Positions 9,239-16,782 of a stretch of DNA of 64,000 nucleotides are shown one piece after another. This stretch comes from Novosphingobium sp. Fuku2-ISO-50 (GTDB lineage Bacteria; Pseudomonadota; Alphaproteobacteria; Sphingomonadales; Sphingomonadaceae): assembly GCF_001519055.1 (NCBI RefSeq), contig NZ_KQ954286.1, positions 263,972 through 327,971 on the forward strand, in the 5' to 3' direction. Numbering within the stretch: position 1 is the first letter of the stretch; each line of letters starts with the position of its first letter. The notes under the pieces are model-generated. The model saw only the letters and a list, made by a program, of their open reading frames with translations, was not told where the DNA came from and ran no database searches. The position numbers and the translations under genes are program-made.

Positions 9239-10671
9239 GGTCGGTCATCTCCAGCAAGGGCGGGGTCGGTACGCACCGAAATCAGGGTTTCCGGACCATC
9301 GAGCGGACGACGCAACGCCGCTTCCAGGCCGATTTGCGCCAGACGCAGCCGCGCCAGAGCATCGATCGCGGCAAGCCGCGCGGCAGCGTCGGCGCTCTTT
9401 GCCGCAGCCCAGTCCGCGCGATCGATCGCACCCAGCCGCAATTGCGCATCGGCGCGATCGGCGGCAAGCCGGGCCTGCGGCAATTCTTCATGTGTCAGGC
9501 GCGCCAGTGCGGCTTCGGCGGCGGCGCGTTCGCTGGCCGCCGTGTCGATCGCGCCTTGCGCGTCGGCGAGCGCGGATTCGATCGCTTGCCCGGCGGCCGC
9601 CCGATGCGCCTCGGCAGCCATGATGGCGCTGCGATTGAGGTCAAACGAGGGTGCCTGAAGGGCGATCCCAAACGGAATGTGGATCAATCCGCCTTCCCAG
9701 GAATAGCCCGGCGCGAGGCTGATTGAGGGCGTCTGCCTGGCCACTTCGACGCGCAGCGCCGCCTCGGCCTGATCATAGGCGACCATTGTCCGCATCACAT
9801 CGGCGCGATGGACCAAGGCGGCCTGTTTCAAGCCCGGCGTGATCGCAGGCGCCGGCGGCACCGCATCGAAATCGGGCCAGAGCAGCGCCACGCCATCAAA
9901 CGCGGAAACCGGAACGCCAAGCACTGTGGCGATGGCGGCGCGACCGCCGACAATGCGTGCGCGGGCATCATCGCGCGCGCGGGCAGCGGCAGCACGGGCA
10001 GCCCGCACCGGGGCCAGCGACAGCGCGGACATTTCGCCGCCGTCGACGCGGCGCCGCATCGCCGCCAACTGCCGATCGTAAAGCGCCACCAATTCGTCGC
10101 CGAGCGCGACCTGACGCTCGCCTGCAAAGACATCGACCAGCCCGCGCGCCGCCGCGATCCGTTCCGCCCAGACCACTTCGACAAGATCATAACCGGCGCC
10201 GACCACGCCAAGGTCTGCCCCGCGAATCCGCCCTGCCCGGCGTCCGCCGAAATCGAGTTGCACATCGGCGGTGGCGCCGATCGTCCAGGGCGCGGGCATC
10301 GAGGGATCGTTGGTATAATCGCTCGCTACCGACAGCATCGGGTTTGCCGCCTTGTGCGCGAGCCGGGCATCGCGGCGCGCCGCCACGACACCGGCGCGCG
10401 CGGCGGCCACGCGCGGATCGTCGGACAGGATCGCGGCAAACAGTGCCAATCGGTCGATTCCCCCTTCGGGGCGCCGCGTTCCGGGCGCAAGCGTCGCCGC
10501 TCGTGCAGCAATCGCCGACACATCGAGCCCCCCGCCCACGCGCGCCGCAGCCCGCGCGGGCAAGTCGACCGGCGCGGGCGGCACGCGCATGCATCCGCCC
10601 GCCATGGCCACAACGCCAGAGGCAGACAGTACCGCAAGGGACAGTTTGAAATTCAATCGCCGGACTTTCAC
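9235..10671 (-). CDS. TolC/CzcC-type outer-membrane efflux channel
   Basis: About 478 residues and first gene of the czcCBA-type operon. The helical-barrel repeats of outer-membrane factors are visible (long Ala/Arg-rich helices, VVAARRDARLAHKAANPMLS, and TQ-like loop PSISLAPGYSWEGG). The N-terminus LAVLSASGVVAMAGGC looks like a lipoprotein signal with cysteine at its end, though the lipobox is weak. The start is uncertain: GTG at 10671 is preferred because it places the signal peptide correctly. The frame remains open to 10851 and no strong ribosome-binding site is present. It forms the exit duct for the metal pump. A divergent nitroreductase starts 173 bases away. Confidence 0.85.
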   Translation of the reverse strand: MKVRRLNFKLSLAVLSASGVVAMAGGCMRVPPAPVDLPARAAARVGGGLDVSAIAARAATLAPGTRRPEGGIDRLALFAAILSDDPRVAAARAGVVAARRDARLAHKAANPMLSVASDYTNDPSMPAPWTIGATADVQLDFGGRRAGRIRGADLGVVGAGYDLVEVVWAERIAAARGLVDVFAGERQVALGDELVALYDRQLAAMRRRVDGGEMSALSLAPVRAARAAAARARDDARARIVGGRAAIATVLGVPVSAFDGVALLWPDFDAVPPAPAITPGLKQAALVHRADVMRTMVAYDQAEAALRVEVARQTPSISLAPGYSWEGGLIHIPFGIALQAPSFDLNRSAIMAAEAHRAAAGQAIESALADAQGAIDTAASERAAAEAALARLTHEELPQARLAADRADAQLRLGAIDRADWAAAKSADAAARLAAIDALARLRLAQIGLEAALRRPLDGPETLISVRTDPALAGDDRP

Positions 10672-10844
10672 GATGCCGGGGGTATTCTGCCCGGCTGCGC
10701 ACAACAAGATGTTGCATGACAGATCACGATTATAAATTTGCAACACACTGACCAATACCTGAAACACGCGACCGATCACGGTGGTGTGGCGGCGTCTGCG
10801 CCGCAGTGCAAAAGCCGTTGCAACAGATGAAGGATACCTTGCCC

Positions 10845-11684
10845 GTGGCACTTGACGACCCCCGGCTTTCCGATGCAGCCACCGCTGCGCTTGCCTTGCG
10901 CTATGGCGCCGACCGTCCCGCCCGGCTGCGCTGGAACCCGACCATCGCCGGATTGCTCGCGCATCGGTCGGTGCGCGCCTATCTGCCCGATGCCCTGCCC
11001 GAAGGCACGATCGAAACGCTGATCGCGGCGGCGCAATCGGCGTCCACGTCGTCCAATCTGCAAGTGTGGAGCGTCGTTGCCATCCATGACGCGGACAAAC
11101 GCGCCCGCCTTGCCGCAGTGGCCGGTGGACAAAAGCATATCATCGAAGCGCCGACGATCCTGCTGTTCGTTGCCGATCTCGCCCGCGCCCATCTGATCGC
11201 CAGCGACGCCGGCGCCTCGGCCGAAGGATACGACTACCTCGAAAGCTATACCGTGGCAGCGATCGATGCCGCGCTGGCAGCGCAAAATGCCGTGGTCGCG
11301 GCGGAATCGCTGGGGCTTGGTACGGTCTATATCGGCGCGCTGCGCAACAATCCCGAGGCCGTCGCCGCGCTGGCCGACCTGCCCCCGCATGCGGCGGTCA
11401 TGTTCGGGCTTGTCGTCGGCCATCCCGATCCGGCGCGGCCCGCGTCGGTCAAACCGCGGCTGCCGCAAGAGGTTGTCCTGCACCAGGAGACGTATGATCT
11501 GACGGCGCAGCGCGAACCGGTCGCGCGCTATGACGAAACCGCCCGCGCGTTTCAGATCGCCCAGGGTCAGCAACCCGTCGGCTGGCGCGCGCTGATCATC
11601 AGCCGGGGGCGCGATGCCGCCGCGCTCAACGGTCGCGACCGGCTCAAAGCCGCGCTGCGGCTGCTCGGTTTTGGCTTGCGCTGA
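10845..11684 (+). CDS. NfsA/FRP-like flavin nitroreductase
   Basis: About 279-residue FMN-dependent NAD(P)H oxidoreductase. Family features include AHRSVRAYLPDALPEGTIETLIAAAQSAS near the N-terminus (FMN-contacting RS...R), QVWSVVAIHD, and SLGLGTVYIGALRNNPEAVAALADLP in the second half, followed by GLVVGHPD. Substrates of such enzymes include nitroaromatics, quinones and flavins; the natural one is unknown. The frame is open from GTG 10806 and has an ATG at 10827. GTG at 10845 is preferred because AAGGA lies ten bases before it. It lies between the metal-efflux operon (divergent) and a TonB receptor (same strand), which might suggest redox stress, but that is inference. Confidence 0.85.
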   Translation: MALDDPRLSDAATAALALRYGADRPARLRWNPTIAGLLAHRSVRAYLPDALPEGTIETLIAAAQSASTSSNLQVWSVVAIHDADKRARLAAVAGGQKHIIEAPTILLFVADLARAHLIASDAGASAEGYDYLESYTVAAIDAALAAQNAVVAAESLGLGTVYIGALRNNPEAVAALADLPPHAAVMFGLVVGHPDPARPASVKPRLPQEVVLHQETYDLTAQREPVARYDETARAFQIAQGQQPVGWRALIISRGRDAAALNGRDRLKAALRLLGFGLR

Positions 11685-11808
11685 TCCGGGCTTGACGTAA
11701 CATGGCTGGCTTTCCCGTTTGAAAGCAAAACTGTTTTCCAATCTCTACCTTATCGGTAGTAATTGCCGCACTGCGCCAGAGGGGGCGCCATGCAACAGGG
11801 AACCAGCC

Positions 11809-14055
11809 ATGAAATTTCGCCCGATCGCGTCGTCCGCCTTTGCCCTTTTGGTGGCGGGCCTGCCGGTGATGGCGCTGGCCGATACCCCCGCCCCCGCCGC
11901 ATCTGACCCGGCGGCATCGGACGCACGTAACGACGACATCGTCGTCACCGCGCAGCGCCGCCGCGAAACCGCGCAAAACACCGGCGTCGCGCTGACCGTG
12001 CTGTCGGGCGATCAATTGGCGCGGCGCGGGGTGACCAATATCAACCAGTTGCAGGACGAAGTGCCGGGGCTCGAAATCGTCCCCGCGTTTGGCGGCGGTC
12101 AGCCGCAGTTCCGGCTGCGCGGTGTCGGCTTTGACGATTATGCCGACAACAACTCCCCGACTGTCGGCGTCTATGTCGACGAAGTGGCTTACCCGGTTCC
12201 GGTCATGACCCAGGGCGCGCTGTTCGACATCGATCGGGTCGAAGTGCTGCGCGGGCCGCAGGGCACGCTCTATGGCCGCAACACCACCGGCGGCGCGATC
12301 AATTTCGTTTCGAAAAAGCCGACCGATCAGCTTTCGGCGGGGATCGACCTCGATTACGGCAAGTTCAACGCGTTCAAGGGCGAAGGGTATATTTCGGGCC
12401 CGTTGACCGATACCTTGCGTTTCCGCGTTGCCGCAATCACCGAACAGGGCGGCGGGTTTCAGTATAACCGCAACACCGGGCAAAGCCTGGGCGATGCCAA
12501 CCGCCTGTTCGGCAAAGCCACGCTCGAATGGCGCCCGTCGTCGACGGCGACGATCACGCTGTCGGCCCACGGCGGCTATGACAAGTCGGAACTGACCGGG
12601 CTTTACCTGTTCGAGCCGTTTCAAACCAAGGGCTATGGCGTCGGCACGCCGGGCGCGATCATTCCCGCCGATACCAGCAACCGCGCCACCGGCTGGGGCA
12701 CGTCGTCAACTTTCGCCTCGCTGATCGGCTGGAACGCGAATTCCAAGCCGGGCCGCGACAACATTTCGCAAGGCGTCAGCCTTAACGCCGCGATCGACCT
12801 CAGCCCTTCGGTCAAGCTGACCAGCATCACCGCCTACGATTATTTCCGCCGTGGCGAACTGCAATCGTGGGATGCGTCGAGCGCCGAGGAATCCGAGGAA
12901 TTCTGGTACGGCAACGTGCGCGTGCTGTCGCAGGAACTGCGCCTGTCGTCGCAGGGCAAGAGCGCGCTCGACTGGGTCGGCGGCGTCTATTATTCGCACC
13001 AGTTGCAAAACGACGGCTTCTACTCCGATTTCACCCAGAGCCTCGGCTTCACCACCAACACCAGCTACCGCCAATATGTCGATTCGATCAGCGGATATGG
13101 GCAATTGGCCTATCACGTGACCAGCAAGGTGACGCTGATCGGCGGCTTGCGCTTCGAACATGAAAACCGGCGCCTGCGCGATTTTTCGACCGAGATCGGC
13201 AGCGCCGTGACGTTTGCCGACGGCAACCGCAACACCGGGTTCGATCAGGTTTCGGGCAAGGCGGGCATCGAATACCGCCCGGCAACGGGGCTGCTGCTCT
13301 ATGCCAATGCCAGCCGCGGGGTGAAATCGGGCGGCTTTACCGCGTACAATTCGCCCTATCAGAACCAGATCGACGCGTTCCAGCCCGAAACGCTCTATGC
13401 TTATGAAGCAGGCTTCAAGGGCGATCTTGCCCCGGGCGTGCGGCTCAACGGGGCGGCATTCTATTATGACTATCGCAACCAGCAAGTGCTCGGCACCGTG
13501 CTCGATCAGCAATCGGGCCTGATCGGCCGGATCACCAATGCGCCGAAATCGGAAATCTACGGCGTCGAAGGCGAATTGGTGCTGAGCCCGGTCAAGGGCC
13601 TGCGCATGTCGCAATCGCTGGCATGGAAATACGGCAAATATCTCGATTACAACGCGATCGACACGTCATCCCTGCAAGGCAGCGTCGGCAGCTATACCGC
13701 CAGCACGATCAACTATGCCGGCAAGCCCCTGCCGATCGCGCGGCTGAGCTATCAGGGCAGCGCGAGCTATACCGCCCCGATCGGCGGCTATGCGCTCGAA
13801 GCGGGAACCGATTATTCCTATCGCGGGCGGCTGCCCTCGTTTCTGGGCACGCTCTATGATCTGCCCGGCCACTGGATCGTCAATGCCAATCTGACGCTGC
13901 GCCCCGATCAGGGTGTCTGGTCGATCGGGATTTATGGGCGCAATGTGTTCAACGCGCATTATGACCTCGTGCGGAATTACTTCCTGCCGAATGCCAAAGT
14001 TGCCCAGCCGGGTCGCCCGGCAAGCTACGGCATTCAGCTCGGGTATCATTTCTGA
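11809..14055 (+). CDS. TonB-dependent outer-membrane receptor
   Basis: 748-residue outer-membrane transporter. Signal peptide about 1-24 (ending MALADTP), TonB-box-like DDIVVTAQRR, plug domain with LRGVGFDDYADNNSPTVGVYVDEV and VEVLRGPQGTLYGRNTTGGAINFVS, then a 22-strand barrel ending in the terminal aromatic GYHF. It belongs to the large sphingomonad group of receptors for plant or lignin-derived compounds, sugars or other nutrients, and the ligand cannot be read. The start at 11809 follows AGGGAA with seven-base spacing. The frame extends upstream to 11719 without a signal sequence. A small hairpin CTACC-TTATC-GGTAG about 60 bases upstream could be a regulatory site. Downstream lies a repeat cluster, so it appears monocistronic. 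Confidence 0.93.
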   Translation: MKFRPIASSAFALLVAGLPVMALADTPAPAASDPAASDARNDDIVVTAQRRRETAQNTGVALTVLSGDQLARRGVTNINQLQDEVPGLEIVPAFGGGQPQFRLRGVGFDDYADNNSPTVGVYVDEVAYPVPVMTQGALFDIDRVEVLRGPQGTLYGRNTTGGAINFVSKKPTDQLSAGIDLDYGKFNAFKGEGYISGPLTDTLRFRVAAITEQGGGFQYNRNTGQSLGDANRLFGKATLEWRPSSTATITLSAHGGYDKSELTGLYLFEPFQTKGYGVGTPGAIIPADTSNRATGWGTSSTFASLIGWNANSKPGRDNISQGVSLNAAIDLSPSVKLTSITAYDYFRRGELQSWDASSAEESEEFWYGNVRVLSQELRLSSQGKSALDWVGGVYYSHQLQNDGFYSDFTQSLGFTTNTSYRQYVDSISGYGQLAYHVTSKVTLIGGLRFEHENRRLRDFSTEIGSAVTFADGNRNTGFDQVSGKAGIEYRPATGLLLYANASRGVKSGGFTAYNSPYQNQIDAFQPETLYAYEAGFKGDLAPGVRLNGAAFYYDYRNQQVLGTVLDQQSGLIGRITNAPKSEIYGVEGELVLSPVKGLRMSQSLAWKYGKYLDYNAIDTSSLQGSVGSYTASTINYAGKPLPIARLSYQGSASYTAPIGGYALEAGTDYSYRGRLPSFLGTLYDLPGHWIVNANLTLRPDQGVWSIGIYGRNVFNAHYDLVRNYFLPNAKVAQPGRPASYGIQLGYHF

Positions 14056-14102
14056 CGAACCGCTGATCAAGTCTTCTTCTTAGGAATCAAGCCGTTATTC
14101 TG

Positions 14103-14212
14103 ACACACCTGCCCCCGCATCGTCGTTCCCGCGAAGGCGGGAAACCAGCTTTTCTGACGGTAAAGGGAAAAAGAAGCTGGATTCCCGCCTTCGCGGGAAT
14201 GACGAGGTGTGT
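14103..14212. repeat. REP-like inverted pair (BIME-type)
   Basis: A 110-bp inverted repeat directly after the TonB receptor gene. The outer arms ACACACCT / AGGTGTGT enclose two opposed copies of a REP unit, each itself a hairpin (TTCCCGCGAAGGCGGGAA, positions 14126-14143 and its counterpart at about 14181-14199). These units resemble the CGTCATTCCCGCGAAGGCGGGAATCC repeats common in proteobacterial intergenic DNA. A related unit with changed bases occurs at 46281-46300. Confidence 0.8.
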
Positions 14213-14217
14213 TGGGT

Positions 14218-14386
14218 CTAGTGGTCCGATTCTGACATTTGCTACCGCTCTCGGCTAGGTAGTGCGCAAATGTCAGAATCTTTTTGGACCACTAGAAGCA
14301 TTTGATTCTATTGGATTTTCCGTTTTTGACATTTGCGACCGTGCTATCCGGATGGCGGGATGCAAATGTCAAAAACAATCCACCAG
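14218..14386. repeat. Bipartite palindromic repeat, copy A
   Basis: 169-bp element made of two imperfect palindromes. Module 1 (14218-14295) has arms CTAGTGGTCC / GGACCACTAG outside GATTCTGACATTTGC / GCAAATGTCAGAATC, with a T-rich five-base bulge on the right arm. Module 2 (14308-14386) has TGGATT / AATCCA outside GTTTTTGACATTTGC / GCAAATGTCAAAAAC, with a TTCC bulge on the left arm. Both share the core TGACATTTGC...GCAAATGTCA, so module 2 looks like a mirrored relative of module 1. A second copy of the same length is at 42127-42295. It codes for nothing and lies between a TonB receptor gene and the hydrolase gene. Confidence 0.9.
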
Positions 14387-14452
14387 TGCCGTTTGGACTT
14401 AATCAGAGGTTCCAGAGGTTCCCTGAGCACACATCCACCAGGAGTGACGAGC

Positions 14453-15424
14453 ATGGGCAGATTGTCGCGGATCACGGGATCGCTGGCCGGGCTTGTCGCA
14501 CTGGCGGCAGGCGGCGCATGGCTGGCGCTGCGGGCGCCCGATTTCCCCGCAGAGCAGTTGCAGGCGCGCTATGGCCGCGCCAATTCGCACTATGCCGATC
14601 TGGGCGGCGGGCTGGTGCTGCATTATCTCGACAGCGGGCCGGTCAATGCGCCGGTGGTGATCCTGCTTCACGGCTTTGGCGACAATGCCTTTTCGTGGGA
14701 CGGCTGGACCGAGCGGCTTTCCCCGCGCTATCGGGTAATCGCGCTCGATCAGCCGGGTCATGGCCTCAGCGCCGCACCGGGCGGATTTGTCGCCTCGCCC
14801 GACAGCATGGCCGATGCAGCCGAACGCTTTGCCGCAAAGCTCGGCCTGCATTCGGTCGCGGTGGCGGGCAATTCGATGGGCGGCGCGGTGGCCTGGCTGT
14901 GGGCCACGCGCCAGCCCGATGTGGTGCAGCGCCTGATTCTGATCGATGCCGCAGGCTGGCCCGCCGCACAGTTGCAAAAGCCGCCGCTCGCGTTTCGGAT
15001 CATGCAATACCGGCTTGGCCGGGCGCTGCTCGCCTCGATCGACAATACCCCGCTGATCCGCGAGGGGCTGAAAAAGGATGTCGTCGATCCATCGGTGCTG
15101 ACCAAAGCCTTCATCACGCGCTGGGCCGATCTGCAACGCTATCCCGGCCATCGCCCGATCCTGATGTCGGCGCGCCCCGGCTCCGTTGCCGCCTCGCCCG
15201 AAGCGCTGGCCCGGATCACCGCGCCGACGCTGATCGAATGGGGCGAAGATGATCAGTTGATCGCGGTCGATGCGGCGCACCGCTTTCATGCCGCGATTCC
15301 GGGGTCAAGGCTGATCGTCTACCCGCGTGTCGGACATTTGCCGCAATGGGAAATCCCCGCGCGCTCGGCTGCCGATGCTGCTGCGTTTCTTGACGAAACT
15401 CACTATGGGACGACGCAACCATGA
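14453..15424 (+). CDS. Alpha/beta-fold hydrolase, membrane-anchored or exported
   Basis: 323 residues. N-terminal hydrophobic segment (about 8-27) and then an alpha/beta hydrolase fold: oxyanion motif HGFGDNAFSWDGW, nucleophile elbow GNSMGG (serine), probable acid in EWGEDDQLI and catalytic histidine in VGHLPQWE. Substrate unknown; relatives act on esters, amides or C-C bonds. ATG 14453 is preceded by AGGAG at eight bases. The longer frame upstream only reads through the repeat element. Its stop overlaps the next start (ATGA), making it the first gene of the ABC importer operon, so it may process a transported compound. Confidence 0.9.
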   Translation: MGRLSRITGSLAGLVALAAGGAWLALRAPDFPAEQLQARYGRANSHYADLGGGLVLHYLDSGPVNAPVVILLHGFGDNAFSWDGWTERLSPRYRVIALDQPGHGLSAAPGGFVASPDSMADAAERFAAKLGLHSVAVAGNSMGGAVAWLWATRQPDVVQRLILIDAAGWPAAQLQKPPLAFRIMQYRLGRALLASIDNTPLIREGLKKDVVDPSVLTKAFITRWADLQRYPGHRPILMSARPGSVAASPEALARITAPTLIEWGEDDQLIAVDAAHRFHAAIPGSRLIVYPRVGHLPQWEIPARSAADAAAFLDETHYGTTQP

Positions 15425-16782
15425 CCGATGCACGCGATTTCCTGGGCAATCCGGTGACCGGGGCCAGCGCCGAAGACATCGCCGCGATCGACCATTTCAT
15501 CGGTGGGCTGATCGCCTATGAAACGCGCATCGTCCGCATTCTCGATGCGGCAAAGGGTGAAGCGGTGCCGGTTCTGGTCGCGGTCTTTGCCGGGATTCTC
15601 CACTTGCTCGCTGAAACCACCGGCCAAGAGGCGACAGCGCGCCCCTGGCTCGAGCGGGCCCGCGATGCCGCCGAACGCACGGCGCCGACACCGCGCGAGG
15701 CGCAATGGATCGCCGTCCTCGATCATTGGTGTGCCAAAAATATCGATTCGACGCTGGCCGCGCTCGACAGCATCCTCGATCTCGCGCCGCATGATCTCGC
15801 CGCGCTGAAACTCTTGCAATATCACCATTTCAACCGGGGTGATTTCCCCGAAATGCTGCGCCCCGCGCTCGCCGTACAACATCGGGCCGGGGATCTGCCC
15901 TATCTCGGCGGGATGCTCGCCTTTGCCTTTGAACAACTGCACTTGCTCGACGAGGCAGAACGCGCGGCAAACCGGGGCCTGGAACTGGTGCCCACCGACC
16001 CCTGGGCGCAGCACGCGCTGGCCCATGTCTGGCTGACGCGCGGGTCGATCGATCGCGGGCTGACGGCGCTGGAGGCATGGTCGCCGGGCTGGACCGGGCT
16101 CAACAGTTTCATGATCACGCATTTGTGGTGGCATCTGGCGGTGTTTCACATCGCGCGCGGGGCCTATGCCAAAGCGCTGGCAATCCATGACGCGCATGTC
16201 TGGGCGCATGACCGCAGCTATTCGCAAGATCAGGTCGGCGCGGTTTCGCTGCTGGCGCGGCTCGAAATGGTCGGCGTCGATGTGGGCGACCGCTGGACCG
16301 AGCTTGCCCCCTGGCTGGCGACGCGCGCGCAGGACACCACGCTGCCGTTCCTGTCCGTGCAATATGCCTATGGCCTCGCCCGCGCCGGACGCAACGAAGC
16401 CGATGCCTTGCTTGCCGCGATTGCCACCCGCGCGCTTGCGCCGCGCGCCGATCGCGTCTGGGCCGAAGCCGCGCTGCCGCTTGCCGAGGGGCTGATCGCC
16501 CATGCGCGGGGGCTCTATCCGCGCGCCGTGCGCCTGCTGTCCGAAGCGGTGCCGCGCCTTGCCCATCTCGGCGGCAGCCATGCGCAGCGCGACTTGTTTG
16601 CGCTGATCCTGCTCGATGCGCAGATCAGGAGCGATGTGCTGGGCGATGCGCAACAGGCGCTCGAACTGCGTCGCAGCCACGATCCGCTCAGCGTGCCGGT
16701 CAACACCGCACTGGCCTGGATCTACGACGCGCTGGGCCTGCCCGAACAGGGCGCGGACGCGCGGGCGCGCATCGCCGCATGA
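15421..16782 (+). CDS. Tetratricopeptide-repeat protein, TTC38-like
   Basis: 453-residue, largely helical soluble protein without signal peptide. Repeated helix pairs are visible, for example EAERAANRGLELVPTDPWAQHALAHVWLTRGSIDRGL. Conserved TTC38-family features include a HLWWHLAVFHIARGAY segment with neighbouring His/Trp residues. The family occurs from bacteria to animals and has no established biochemical role. It overlaps both neighbours by four bases and is thus translationally coupled to the hydrolase and the ABC importer. A scaffolding or substrate-handling role is a guess. Confidence 0.85.
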   Translation: MTDARDFLGNPVTGASAEDIAAIDHFIGGLIAYETRIVRILDAAKGEAVPVLVAVFAGILHLLAETTGQEATARPWLERARDAAERTAPTPREAQWIAVLDHWCAKNIDSTLAALDSILDLAPHDLAALKLLQYHHFNRGDFPEMLRPALAVQHRAGDLPYLGGMLAFAFEQLHLLDEAERAANRGLELVPTDPWAQHALAHVWLTRGSIDRGLTALEAWSPGWTGLNSFMITHLWWHLAVFHIARGAYAKALAIHDAHVWAHDRSYSQDQVGAVSLLARLEMVGVDVGDRWTELAPWLATRAQDTTLPFLSVQYAYGLARAGRNEADALLAAIATRALAPRADRVWAEAALPLAEGLIAHARGLYPRAVRLLSEAVPRLAHLGGSHAQRDLFALILLDAQIRSDVLGDAQQALELRRSHDPLSVPVNTALAWIYDALGLPEQGADARARIAA

